A program made the translations under genes and the position numbers. Below, piece after piece: positions 17,580-26,305 of a DNA stretch of 64,000 nt (the stretch's first letter is position 1; every line of letters starts with the position of its first letter). Origin of the DNA: Allobosea sp. Root381 (lineage in GTDB: Bacteria; Pseudomonadota; Alphaproteobacteria; Rhizobiales; Beijerinckiaceae); NCBI RefSeq assembly GCF_001429395.1, contig NZ_LMJT01000003.1, forward strand, positions 160,435 through 224,434, given 5' to 3'. Below the pieces are notes generated by a model that saw nothing but the letters and a program-made list of their open reading frames with translations, did no database searches and was not told the DNA's origin.

Positions 17580-18515
17580 TCACAGCCGGTAGATGCGCAC
17601 CGCGTTGTCGTGGAAAAGCCTGTCGCGCTCGGCCTCCGTGTGCTCCGCCGTGGCGGCGAGAAACCCTGAGAAGATCGTGTCGAAATCGCCGACCAGCCCA
17701 TCGACGGGGAAATTGCTGGCGAACATCGCCCGCTCGCTGCCGAAGATCGCGATCGCGTCGCGGATCACCGGCGCATTCGCCTCGACCGTCCAGGGCAGGC
17801 CGGGCCGCCCGATGCCGGAGATCTTGAGCGCGATGTTCGGCTGGGCGGCCGCGACTTCGAGCGCGCTGCGCCAGGCGGCGAGCGCCTCCGGGCTGCGGTC
17901 GGACGGCAGCGCCGTGTGATTGACGATGATCTGCGTCGCCGGGAAATCCCGCGCCAGTTCCGCCGCCGCATCGAGATGCCACCACGGCGTCTGCAGGTCA
18001 TAGGAGAGCCCGTGCCGGGCCATCAGGGCATAGCCCTTGCGCCAGGCGGGATCGTCCATCGAGCCGGCCGCGCCGCGCTTCGCATCAGCCTGCGAGGCGG
18101 CGGCCGTCGGCTTGTGCCGCACGCCGCGCACGATCGGCAACGCGGCATGCGAGGCCAGGAGCGCGCCGACCTCGGGCTGTGCGAAATCGCACCAGGCCAC
18201 CACCGCACTCGGCACACCCGTCTCGGCCGCCACGCCGGCGACCCAACGGCTCTCCTGCGCAGCAAGATCACGATTCCACTCGGCCTCGACATAGACCGAT
18301 CCGGTGACCGGCCAGCCGGCCGTGTCCTTCCGGTAGTCGGCGGGCATGTAGTTGCGGCACATCGCCGAATAGTCGCCGTAGCGGAACGGGATGCGCTCGC
18401 CCTTCAGCCAGGGCAGGTCGTTCGCCAGATCCCAGACATGGTGATGCGCGTCGATGACGCGCTTCGGCCGCGGCGGCAGGGCGGTCACAGCCTGCTCCTC
18501 GTCCTGAGCCTTCAT
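17580..18515 (-). CDS. Amidohydrolase-related TIM-barrel metal hydrolase (COG3618-like)
   Basis: A 311-residue protein with the opening metal motif VIDAHHHVWDL (HxH), the mid-protein strand histidine in IIVNHTALPSD, and a C-terminal Asp region (FASNFPVDGLVGDFDTI). These place it in the lactonase/2-pyrone-4,6-dicarboxylate hydrolase branch of amidohydrolases (COG3618). Such enzymes open sugar-acid or pyrone lactones. It overlaps the upstream dehydrogenase gene by four bases (ATGA), and the TRAP dctP gene follows, so hydrolysis of an imported lactone or a lactone intermediate is a fair guess. Confidence 0.85.
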   Translation of the reverse strand: MKAQDEEQAVTALPPRPKRVIDAHHHVWDLANDLPWLKGERIPFRYGDYSAMCRNYMPADYRKDTAGWPVTGSVYVEAEWNRDLAAQESRWVAGVAAETGVPSAVVAWCDFAQPEVGALLASHAALPIVRGVRHKPTAAASQADAKRGAAGSMDDPAWRKGYALMARHGLSYDLQTPWWHLDAAAELARDFPATQIIVNHTALPSDRSPEALAAWRSALEVAAAQPNIALKISGIGRPGLPWTVEANAPVIRDAIAIFGSERAMFASNFPVDGLVGDFDTIFSGFLAATAEHTEAERDRLFHDNAVRIYRL

Positions 18516-19426
18516 GCCTTGGCCTTGGCGCGTTCGGCCGCGTCATGCTCGTAGAGCTTCACCACCGCGGCGGAATCCGTCATCTCGTGGCCGAGCCCGA
18601 CATAGTCCTTGTAGCGCTGCACGCCCTGCCCGATCACGCGCAGGTCGAGCCCAAGCCCCTCGGCGAACTCCTTGACGGCCTTGAGGTCCTTCAGCAGCTG
18701 CCGCGCATAGCTCGCGGGCGGCTCGAAGGCGCGCTGCTGCATCTGCGGATAGAGCCGCTGCAGCAGGCTGGAATCGGCATGGCCGCCGGCGAGGCATTGC
18801 GGCAGGCGGGCAGCATCGATGCCGGCGGCCTCGGCCAGCATCAGCGCCTCCGCCATCACGACATAGCCGGTACCGACGATCGCCTGGTTGATGATCTTCG
18901 TGGTCTGTCCGGCGCCGACCGGCCCCATCAGCGTGAGGTTGCCGGCCATCTGCTCGATGATCGGCTTCGCCCTGTCGAAATCGGCCTCGGAACCACCGGC
19001 CAACACGGTCATGCCGCCATTGCGCGCGAGCTGTGGCCCGCCCGAGACCGGCGCGTCGACCCAGCCCGCACCGGTCAGCGCCTTCAGCTTCGCCGCGACC
19101 TGGCGCGTGCCCTCTGGATCGGCCGTCGAGAAATCGATCACCAGCGAAGGCCCGGCGCCTGCAGCCGAAACGCCGTCCTCGGCAAGGATGCAGCGCTCCA
19201 CCGCCTGCATATGCAGGACGCAGAGCATGACGACGTCGCTCGCCGCGGCTACGGCAGCCGGCGATTCGGCTGCGACCGCGCCATGCGGCACCACCGTATC
19301 GAGCCGCTCGGGCTCCAGATTCCAGACCGTCACGGGATAGCCGAGATCGAGCAGGCGCCGCACCATGGCTTCGCCCATGATGCCAATGCCGAGGAAACCG
19401 ATGCGCGGGCGGGCGGCGGCGCTCAT
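18512..19426 (-). CDS. NAD(P)-dependent beta-hydroxyacid dehydrogenase (3-hydroxyisobutyrate dehydrogenase family)
   Basis: A 304-residue two-domain oxidoreductase. The N-terminal Rossmann motif is GFLGIGIMGEAMVRRLLDLG, the substrate loop is DAPVSGGPQLARNG and the catalytic Lys lies in GAGQTTKIINQAIVG (about residue 173). Relatives oxidise 3-hydroxyisobutyrate, tartronate semialdehyde or other beta-hydroxyacids. It is the first gene of a five-gene minus-strand run (this, amidohydrolase, dctP, dctQ, dctM), so it most likely acts on the carboxylate imported by that TRAP system. The exact substrate is unknown. Confidence 0.88.
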   Translation of the reverse strand: MSAAARPRIGFLGIGIMGEAMVRRLLDLGYPVTVWNLEPERLDTVVPHGAVAAESPAAVAAASDVVMLCVLHMQAVERCILAEDGVSAAGAGPSLVIDFSTADPEGTRQVAAKLKALTGAGWVDAPVSGGPQLARNGGMTVLAGGSEADFDRAKPIIEQMAGNLTLMGPVGAGQTTKIINQAIVGTGYVVMAEALMLAEAAGIDAARLPQCLAGGHADSSLLQRLYPQMQQRAFEPPASYARQLLKDLKAVKEFAEGLGLDLRVIGQGVQRYKDYVGLGHEMTDSAAVVKLYEHDAAERAKAKA

Positions 19427-19833
19427 GCCGTCGCTCCCGGATCGGCATGCGCCGGGCCGGCGCAGGCCAGCATTCCTCGTCCCTGCAGACAGGTCATAGC
19501 ATCTCTCTCCCTGATCGCTGCCGGTCTGCCTCTCGGGTTACCGATCGTCTTTATTCTGTATACCGTATGCTGCACCGCAGAGTTCCGTCAAACCCTACCG
19601 AACGGAAACTTTGTACAATCCGTTTCTCCGGACACACGGAGACCGCCCGGATTCCTGAGCCGTCATCCTGAGGATGCAGGAAGGAGTGTCTCGAAGATCT
19701 TCCGAGAAGCATTGAGCGTTTCCGGAACACCACATCGCCTCGGGCCCCGGGCCCCATCGGAGGGCTCCGGGGATGACGGTGGAGCCCGGATCAGCACTGC
19801 TCCGCAGCTTGCCGGGCTGGCTCTCAGCTGCCG
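19427..19833. other. 407-base intergenic region with two regulatory palindromes and a repeat
   Basis: No coding signal. It lies upstream of the minus-strand dehydrogenase-to-TRAP unit and downstream of the CaiB gene. Its left part is less GC-rich and holds GTATAC at 19558-19563 and the perfect palindrome TTGTACAA at 19611-19618, within GGAAAC...GTTTC arms. TTGACG on the minus strand (between them) could be a -35, but no good -10 is at the right distance. The right part (19662-19820) is a family C-like repeat. Confidence 0.6.
19662..19820. repeat. Family C-like palindromic intergenic repeat
   Basis: Begins GTCATCCTGAGGATG, contains CGAAGATCTTCCGAG and ends GGGGATGAC at 19777. A tail, GATCAGCACTGCTCCGCAGC, resembles the element at 46645. 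It lies just after the CaiB stop. Confidence 0.65.
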
Positions 19834-21018
19834 TTATTCAGCCGCGTGGCGCCCGGCGCCCAGCAACCCCTTCTCGGCCAGTTCCCGGCGCAGTTCCTCG
19901 CCATGCTCGTCCAGCAGCGGCGGGGGCATCCGGATCTGCTGCGGCGTCTCGCTGAGCTTCACCGGGAAACCGAGCGCCTTGAATTCGCCCTCGGCCGGGT
20001 GCGGCACCATCTTGACCATCTCGCGCGCCACGGCCTGCTCGCTGACCACCGCCTCGGCATAGTCGAGGATTTCGGTGGCCGGCACGCCGGCTTCCAGCAG
20101 GACCTCGACCCATTCCTTTCGGGTGCGGGTGATGAAGGTCGGCGCCATCGCCTCGATCAGCGCGAGACGATTGGCGATGCGCGCCGCATTGGTCGAGAAG
20201 CGCTCGTCCTGCTGCAGGTCCTCGCGGCCGATCGCCTTGAGCAGCTTCGTCCAGAGCCCCTGATTCGCCGCACCGATCACGAACCAGCCATCCGAGGCGG
20301 CCACCGCCTGATAGGGCGCCGACATCCGGTTGGCCGAGCCGATCGGCGCCGGAATCTTGCCAGTGCCCCAGAGCTCCGTCGTCTCCCAGACCGACAGCGC
20401 CATCGCCGCCTCGAACAGCGACGCATCGACATACTGGCCCTGGCCCGAGCTCTGGCGCCCGATCACGGCGCTGAGCACCGCATAGGCGGTAAACATGCCG
20501 GCCCCGAGATCCGCCACGGGAATCGAGTTCTTGGACGGCTCCATGCCGGGCAGGCCATTGGCGCTCATCACGCCGGAGACCGCTTGTGCCATCAGGTCGA
20601 AGCCTGGGCGCTGCGACCAGGGCCCGGTCTGGCCGAAGCCGGAGATGCTGGCATAGATCAGCCGCGGATTGATCTTGCGCAGCGTCTCGTAATCCATGCC
20701 GAGGCGGCCGGCGACGCCGGGGCGGGCATTTTCGACCAGGATGTCGGCGGTCTTCACCAGCGCATACAGCACCTCCCGGTCGGCCTCGGTCTTGAGGTCG
20801 AGCGCGATGCTGCGCTTGTTGCGATTGAGGGCTAGGAAACCCGGGCTGTCCACGCCCTTGAGGCGGAATCCCATCGACTGGCGGGTCGAATCACCCGTTC
20901 CCGGCGGCTCGATCTTGATCACGTCGGCGCCCATATCGGCCAGCAACATGCAGCAGAACGGTCCGGCCATGACCTGCGAAATGTCGAGTACCCTGAGGCC
21001 CGCGAGCGGCTGCGCCAT
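19834..21018 (-). CDS. CaiB/BaiF family (family III) CoA-transferase
   Basis: A 394-residue class III CoA-transferase, which moves CoA between an acyl-CoA donor and a carboxylic acid. It begins PLAGLRVLDISQVMAGPFCCMLLADMGADVIKIE and has VENARPGVAGRLGMDYETL, ISGFGQTGPWSQRPGFDLMAQAVSG and the catalytic Asp in VADLGAGMF (about residue 170). All signature positions are intact. It lies 35 bases downstream of the FAD/Fe-S dehydrogenase, on the same strand, and ends the TctCBA-linked unit. It may activate the acid delivered by that transporter (inference). Confidence 0.93.
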   Translation of the reverse strand: MAQPLAGLRVLDISQVMAGPFCCMLLADMGADVIKIEPPGTGDSTRQSMGFRLKGVDSPGFLALNRNKRSIALDLKTEADREVLYALVKTADILVENARPGVAGRLGMDYETLRKINPRLIYASISGFGQTGPWSQRPGFDLMAQAVSGVMSANGLPGMEPSKNSIPVADLGAGMFTAYAVLSAVIGRQSSGQGQYVDASLFEAAMALSVWETTELWGTGKIPAPIGSANRMSAPYQAVAASDGWFVIGAANQGLWTKLLKAIGREDLQQDERFSTNAARIANRLALIEAMAPTFITRTRKEWVEVLLEAGVPATEILDYAEAVVSEQAVAREMVKMVPHPAEGEFKALGFPVKLSETPQQIRMPPPLLDEHGEELRRELAEKGLLGAGRHAAE

Positions 21019-21053
21019 CTGAAGCTATCCTTCCAAATTGCCGCCGGCCGCAA

Positions 21054-23984
21054 TCAGGGGCCAGCGCGGTGATCCAGTGCCATGTCCAGCACGCGCGCGA
21101 CATGCAGCGCCTCGCGCGCGGCACCATCATATATCTGATGGCGGCAACTCGTGCCGTCGGCAACGATCAAATCGCCCGCGCCGGCCGTGCGAACGGCAGG
21201 CAGCAGGGAGAGTTCCGCCATGGCGATCGAGACGTCGATCGTCTTCGCACCATAGCCGAAGGCACCGGACATTCCGCAACAGCTCGATTCGATCGGCTTC
21301 ACCTCCAGGCCGGGCACCGCCCGCAGAGTCGCCTCGACCGGCCCCATGGCGGCAAAAGCCTTCTGGTGGCAATGGCCGTGGAGATGGGCCACGCGCCCGC
21401 CCTGGTCCCTCAGCGGCAGGCTCGTCTTCCCGGCCTTGAGATCGGCCGCCAGCAATTCCTCGATCAGGAAGGCGGCGCTCGCCACCGGCGCGACCTCGGC
21501 CTTGGGCAGGATCGCGGAGAACTCGTCACGGAAGGTCAGCAGGCAGGAAGGCTCCAGCCCGACGATGCGCGCGCCCTTGGCGACGAAGGGCGAGAGCGCA
21601 TCGAGCGTGCGCCGCGCCTCCTTGCGCGCCTCGTCCACCAGACCGGCCGCGAGAAAGGTGCGTCCGCAGCAGAGCGGCCGGCCGCCATCCTGAGGCTCGA
21701 CCTTGTGCAGGCGGTAGCCGCCCGCCGCCAGAACACGCTGGGCCGCCTCCAGGTTCTCGCGCTCGAAATAGCGGTTGAAGCTGTCGCCGAAGAGCACGAG
21801 ATCGCGCCCGTCGCCCTTCACCTCCGCGACCGTCGCGGCCTTCCCGCCTTGCTGCCAGGGCTTGCGCCAGACCGGCAGCGAACGCCGCGCGCTGAAGCCG
21901 AGCCAGCGCTCACTCAGCTTCGCCAGCAGCGGAATCCGGTCGCGCAGGTTCATCAGGGCCGAGAGCCTCGCCGCCCAGGGCGCGTAGCGCGGCAGATAGG
22001 CGATCAGCCGTTCTTTCAGCGGCAGCCCGTGCTTGGCATGGTAATGGCTCAGGAACTCGATCTTCATCCTGGCCATGTCGACGCCGGTCGGGCAGTCGCG
22101 CTTGCAGCCCTTGCAGGAGACGCAGAGGTCGAGCGTCTCCTTCATGTCCTCGGAGGTGAGGGCATCGGGGCCGAGCTGGCCCGAGATCGCGAGCCGCAGC
22201 GTATTGGCCCGCCCACGCGTGACATGTGTCTCGTCGCTGGTGACGCGGTAGGACGGGCACATGGTGCCACCGGACATCTTCCGGCAGGTGCCGTTGTTGT
22301 TGCACATCTCGACCGCGCCGCCGAGGCCACCCCAGTCCGACCAGTCGAGCGCCGTCTCGGCCGGAACCGGCGTGGCGTAGCCGGGTGCGAAGCGCATCAG
22401 GCTGCGGTCATCCATGGCGAGCGGCCGCACGATCTTGCCGGGATTGAGCCGGTTCTCGGGGTCGAAGCCGTCCTTGACCTGCTCGAAGGCGCGCGTCAGC
22501 TTCCCGCCGAACATCGGCTCGACGAATTCCGAGCGCGAGATGCCGTCGCCATGCTCGCCCGAGAACGAGCCCTTGAAGCGGCGCACCAGCTCGCAGGCCT
22601 CCTCGGCGATGCCGCGCATCGCCCTCACCCCGGCCTCGTCCTTCATGTTCAGGATCGGGCGGACATGCAGGCAGCCGACGGAGGCATGCGCGTACCAGGT
22701 GCCGCGCGTGCCATGCCGCTCGAACAGCGCCGTCACCGCGTCGGTGTAATCGGCGAGATGCTCCAGCGGGACGGCGCAATCCTCGATGAAGGAGACCGGC
22801 TTCCCGTCGCCCTTCATCGACATCATGATGTTGAGGCAGGCCTCGCGCACTTCCCAGACCGGCTTTTGCCGGGCGGGCTCGACCACCTCCACCACGGCGT
22901 CGGCAAAGCCGTGATCGGCCATGCACTGGTCGAGCCGCTTGAGGTCGCGCCTCAGCGCATCGAGATCGTCGCCGGCGAACTCGACCAGCAGCAGGCAGTT
23001 CGGCGTGCCCCTGGTGATGTCGGCGAGCGTGCGCACGAAGAGCGGGATGTCGGCGCCGAGCACCAGCACATTGTTGTCGACGAGCTCGACGGCGACCGGC
23101 CCCAGCGCCACGATATGCTGCGTCGTCTCCATCGCCGCGCGGAAGCTGGGGAAATGACAGACGCCCATCACGCGGTGCTGCGGCAGGGTCGAGAGCTTCA
23201 GCGTCGCCTCGGTGGTGATCGCGAGCGTGCCTTCCGAGCCGACCAGCAGATGCGAGAGGTTCGGCCGCAGCGGCAAAAGCTCGTCGAGATTGTAGCCACC
23301 GACGCGGCGCTGCACCTTCGGGAAGATCGCCTCGATCTCGGCGCGATGCCCGTCCGCCAGCGCCAGCATCCGCGTCATCAGGTCCCGCGCCCGGGCCGAG
23401 GCATTGTCGCCGACCGGCCCCTCGCCCAGCGCGAAGGCCTCGCCGTCATGGAACATCGCCTTCATGGCGAGCACGTTGTCGACCATCTTGCCGTAGCGCA
23501 GCGAGCGCGCGCCCGACGAGTTGTTACCGGCCATGCCGCCGAGCGTGCAGCGGCTGGCGGTCGAGGGCTCGACCGGGAAGAACAGCCCGTCTTTCTTCAC
23601 ATGCGCGTTCAGCGCCTCGAGCACCATCCCGGGCGCTACCGAGACCGTCCGCGCCGCCGGGTCATAGGCGCGGATCGCGTTGAAATGCCGGGTCATGTCG
23701 AGGATCAGCGCGTCGCCGATCGGCTGGCCGTTCTGCGAGGTGCCGCCGCCGCGCGCGATCACCGGCACGCCATGCTCGGCCGCGATCGTCAGCGCCGCGG
23801 CGATGTCGGCCTCCGACTTCGGAAACACCACGCCCTGCGGGATGATCTGGTAGATCGAGGCGTCGGTCGCGTAGCGCCCGCGCGTGAAGGCGTCGAAACG
23901 GACCTCCCCTTCCAGAGCCTTTTCGAGGCGGCGTTCGAGCCCGAGATTGCGAGCGTGAGATTTTCCGAGAGCAGCCTGGGTCAT
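21054..23984 (-). CDS. FAD- and Fe-S-containing D-2-hydroxyacid dehydrogenase (YdiJ-like)
   Basis: A 976-residue fusion. Residues 1-540 form a FAD-linked oxidase (PCMH motif VIARGGGTSQNGQPIG, then CTLGGMAGNNSSGARSLRYG and the C-terminal helix FDPENRLNPGKIV). The rest is a ferredoxin/heterodisulfide-reductase-like part with a CxxCxxCxxxCP cluster (CVSCKGCKRDCP) and two CCG-type blocks (LCCGRTFLAAGL and SSCCGMSGAFGYG). This is the YdiJ/D-2-hydroxyglutarate dehydrogenase layout, oxidising a D-2-hydroxyacid and passing electrons on to the quinone pool. The start at ATG 23984 is preceded by GGCGAGA. It sits between tctA and the CaiB gene. Confidence 0.92.
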   Translation of the reverse strand: MTQAALGKSHARNLGLERRLEKALEGEVRFDAFTRGRYATDASIYQIIPQGVVFPKSEADIAAALTIAAEHGVPVIARGGGTSQNGQPIGDALILDMTRHFNAIRAYDPAARTVSVAPGMVLEALNAHVKKDGLFFPVEPSTASRCTLGGMAGNNSSGARSLRYGKMVDNVLAMKAMFHDGEAFALGEGPVGDNASARARDLMTRMLALADGHRAEIEAIFPKVQRRVGGYNLDELLPLRPNLSHLLVGSEGTLAITTEATLKLSTLPQHRVMGVCHFPSFRAAMETTQHIVALGPVAVELVDNNVLVLGADIPLFVRTLADITRGTPNCLLLVEFAGDDLDALRRDLKRLDQCMADHGFADAVVEVVEPARQKPVWEVREACLNIMMSMKGDGKPVSFIEDCAVPLEHLADYTDAVTALFERHGTRGTWYAHASVGCLHVRPILNMKDEAGVRAMRGIAEEACELVRRFKGSFSGEHGDGISRSEFVEPMFGGKLTRAFEQVKDGFDPENRLNPGKIVRPLAMDDRSLMRFAPGYATPVPAETALDWSDWGGLGGAVEMCNNNGTCRKMSGGTMCPSYRVTSDETHVTRGRANTLRLAISGQLGPDALTSEDMKETLDLCVSCKGCKRDCPTGVDMARMKIEFLSHYHAKHGLPLKERLIAYLPRYAPWAARLSALMNLRDRIPLLAKLSERWLGFSARRSLPVWRKPWQQGGKAATVAEVKGDGRDLVLFGDSFNRYFERENLEAAQRVLAAGGYRLHKVEPQDGGRPLCCGRTFLAAGLVDEARKEARRTLDALSPFVAKGARIVGLEPSCLLTFRDEFSAILPKAEVAPVASAAFLIEELLAADLKAGKTSLPLRDQGGRVAHLHGHCHQKAFAAMGPVEATLRAVPGLEVKPIESSCCGMSGAFGYGAKTIDVSIAMAELSLLPAVRTAGAGDLIVADGTSCRHQIYDGAAREALHVARVLDMALDHRAGP

Positions 23985-24015
23985 TCTGTTGTCTCGCCTT
24001 TGGCGATGGGCGCAC

Positions 24016-24103
24016 GTCATTGCGAGCGTAGCGAAGCAATCCAGAGAGACGCAGAGCGCCGCAGCCCCTGGATTGCTTCGTCGCTACGCTTCTCGCAATG
24101 ACG
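24016..24103. repeat. Family A palindromic intergenic repeat, copy 2
   Basis: A near-perfect copy: GTCATTGCGAGCGTAGCGAA plus GCAATCCAG, then CTGGATTGCTTCGTCGCTAC plus GCTTCTCGCAATGACG. It fills the gap between the tctA stop and the FAD/Fe-S gene. Confidence 0.9.
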
Positions 24104-24111
24104 GATTCATC

Positions 24112-25635
24112 CTACTCGGCCGCCTTGGCTTCAATCGGCCGCCCGCGCCGGCCGGCCGCACCGATCATGTCCGAGATCGGCCCCCAGAGCAGCAGCAGCA
24201 TGGCGAGCACGACCAGCGTGGCGACGAGCCCGTTGGCCCAGAACACGTTGAGCGAACCGGCCGAGCCGAGCAGCGCCTGCCTGAACGCGTCCTCCGCACG
24301 GTCCCCCAGCACGAGTGCCAGGACCAGCGGCGCCAGCGGGTAGTCGAGCTTCTTGAAGACGTAGCCGACGACCCCGAACAGCAGCATCAGCCAGATGTCG
24401 AAGATCGAGTTCGAGATGGTGTAGGCGCCGATCGCGCAGATGATCAGGATCACCGGCGCGACATAGGAGAACGGCACCCGCATGATCGCGGCGAACAGCG
24501 GCACTGTGGCGAGCACGATCACCAGGCCCGCGACGTTGCCGAGATACATCGAGGCGATCAGCCCCCAGACGAAGTCCTTCTGCTCGACGAAGAGCAGGGG
24601 GCCGGGCTGCAGCCCCCAGACCAGGAGGCCGCCGAGCAGCACCGCTGCGGTGGCCGAGCCGGGAATGCCGAGCGCCAGCATCGGCAGGAGCGCCGCCGTG
24701 CCGGCCGCATGGGCCGCGGTCTCCGGCGCCAGCACGCCCTCGATCTCGCCCTTGCCGAAATTCTTGCCCTGCTTCGAGAAGCGCTTGGCGAGGCCGTAGC
24801 CCATGAATGAGGCCGCGATCGCGCCGCCCGGCGTCACGCCCATCCACATGCCCACAACGGACGAGCGCAGCAGCGTCGCCCAGTAGCGCGGCAGCCCGGC
24901 CCAGGTCCGCAGCACGACCTTGAGGTCGATCTTCGCCTTCTTGCCCTTGAAGACGAGGCCTTCCTCGACCGTCAGCAGGATCTCGCTGACACCAAACAGG
25001 CCGATCACCACGATCAGGAAGTCGAAGCCGCGCATCAACTCCATCGAGCCGAAGGTCATGCGCAGGTCGCCCGAGATCGAGTCGAGGCCGACCGCCGCAA
25101 GCAGGAAGCCGATGCAGAGCGAGGCCAGGATCTTCGAGCGATTGTCCCGCCCCATGCCGATGAAGGAGCAGAAGGTCAGGAGGAAGACCGCGAAGAACTC
25201 GGCCGGGCCGAAGCGCAGCGCGAACTGTGCCACCAACGGCGCGACGAAGGTGATCAGGATGACGCCCGAGATCGCGCCGATGAAGGAGGCGGTGAAGGCC
25301 GCGGTCAGCGCCTCGGCCGCCCTGCCCTGCACCGCCATCGGGTAGCCGTCGAAGGTCGTCGCGACCGACCAGGCCTCGCCGGGGATGTTGAACAGGATCG
25401 AGGTGATCGCGCCGCCGAACAGAGCGCCCCAGTAGATCGACGACAGCAGGATGATCGCCGAGGTCGGATCCATGCCGAAGGTCAGCGGCAGCAGGATCGC
25501 GACGCCGTTCGGCCCCCCGAGCCCGGGCAGCACGCCGACGATGATGCCGAGCACCACGCCGATCGCCATGAAACCTATGTTGTGCCAGGACAGGGCGACC
25601 TGGAAGCCGGCCATCAACGAGGCGAAATCATCCAT
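24112..25635 (-). CDS. tctA: Tripartite tricarboxylate transporter, large permease TctA
   Basis: A 507-residue membrane protein of the TctA family. The conserved GVLPGLGGPNGVAILLPLTFGMDP, SIYWGALFGGAITSILFNIPGE and GVTPGGAIAASFMGYGLAKRF blocks are present, the last with the PG motif of the second repeat. It is the main channel subunit of a TTT importer for citrate-like or other carboxylates. ATG 25635 is chosen over the upstream frame because GAGG lies ten bases before it. It follows tctB by 11 bases. Confidence 0.95.
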   Translation of the reverse strand: MDDFASLMAGFQVALSWHNIGFMAIGVVLGIIVGVLPGLGGPNGVAILLPLTFGMDPTSAIILLSSIYWGALFGGAITSILFNIPGEAWSVATTFDGYPMAVQGRAAEALTAAFTASFIGAISGVILITFVAPLVAQFALRFGPAEFFAVFLLTFCSFIGMGRDNRSKILASLCIGFLLAAVGLDSISGDLRMTFGSMELMRGFDFLIVVIGLFGVSEILLTVEEGLVFKGKKAKIDLKVVLRTWAGLPRYWATLLRSSVVGMWMGVTPGGAIAASFMGYGLAKRFSKQGKNFGKGEIEGVLAPETAAHAAGTAALLPMLALGIPGSATAAVLLGGLLVWGLQPGPLLFVEQKDFVWGLIASMYLGNVAGLVIVLATVPLFAAIMRVPFSYVAPVILIICAIGAYTISNSIFDIWLMLLFGVVGYVFKKLDYPLAPLVLALVLGDRAEDAFRQALLGSAGSLNVFWANGLVATLVVLAMLLLLWGPISDMIGAAGRRGRPIEAKAAE

Positions 25636-25646
25636 CGTCTGAAACC

Positions 25647-26150
25647 TCAGTAGCCGAGCGCGGCTTCGAGCGGGCCTTTGGGCAGCGGCACGCGGAACTG
25701 GAGCTCGAACACCCAAAAGCAGATGAGCGGCACGAGCACGGCGGTCAGCCCGATCGCGTACCAGCGGGAGGTCGCGACGATGCTCATGAAGACCACGATG
25801 AAGATCGTCGAGGCGACATAAATCCCGAGCGGCTGGATCAGCGCGACGAACAGGATGAGCGGCCCGAGCACCCGCGCAACCTGCCCGAGCTGCTCATAGG
25901 TGACGAAAATACCTTCCGGCGGCGAGCGGAAGGACTGCACCAGGATGAAGAGCGAAGCGGCGAGGAACAGCCAGCCGACCCGGGCCGGGAAGAAGCCGTT
26001 CTCCGGGCCGTTGTCCCAGCCGGCGCCGCGCCCGTAGGAATCATAGAGCACGACGAAGGCGAGGCCGATCAGGATCGCCGCGACAGCACGCTCGACGGGG
26101 CGGCGCGACAGACCGCGCGGCGTCGGCTCTGTTTCGGAGGAGTGCGTCAT
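25647..26150 (-). CDS. tctB: Tripartite tricarboxylate transporter, small permease TctB
   Basis: A 167-residue protein with four hydrophobic helices (AVAAILIGLAFVVLYDSYG, RVGWLFLAASLFILVQSF, VLGPLILFVALIQPLGIYVASTIFIVVFMSIV and LTAVLVPLICFWVFELQF). The GPENGFFPARVGWLFL motif after the first helix is the TctB hallmark. It is the small membrane partner of TctA. The 155-base gap to tctC contains a family C repeat. Confidence 0.93.
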   Translation of the reverse strand: MTHSSETEPTPRGLSRRPVERAVAAILIGLAFVVLYDSYGRGAGWDNGPENGFFPARVGWLFLAASLFILVQSFRSPPEGIFVTYEQLGQVARVLGPLILFVALIQPLGIYVASTIFIVVFMSIVATSRWYAIGLTAVLVPLICFWVFELQFRVPLPKGPLEAALGY

Positions 26151-26166
26151 TCATCGTCCCCGCGTC

Positions 26167-26266
26167 GTCATCCCGGACGAGCCGCGCAGCGGCGCCGATC
26201 CGGGATCCATGCCTGAGCCGTTCCGGAATGGATCCCGGCTCTCCGCCTCGTTCCGGCCGGGATGAC
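26167..26266. repeat. Family C palindromic intergenic repeat between tctC and tctB
   Basis: Starts GTCATCCCGGACGAGC and ends TTCCGGCCGGGATGAC. Internal arms GATCCGGGATCCATGCC and GGAATGGATCCCGGCTC form a second hairpin. It fills most of the gap inside the tct operon, so it may tune relative expression of the binding protein. Confidence 0.8.
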
Positions 26267-26305
26267 CCCGTGCCTCAGAACCGCGGTCTCACTTGGCCAG
26301 CAACC

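Noticed and set aside
21069..24101. Plus-strand ORF of 1010 codons opposite the FAD/Fe-S dehydrogenase
   Set aside because: It is a shadow frame in GC-rich DNA: Arg/His/Gln-rich composition with no domain, while the minus strand carries a complete, motif-rich enzyme over the same bases.
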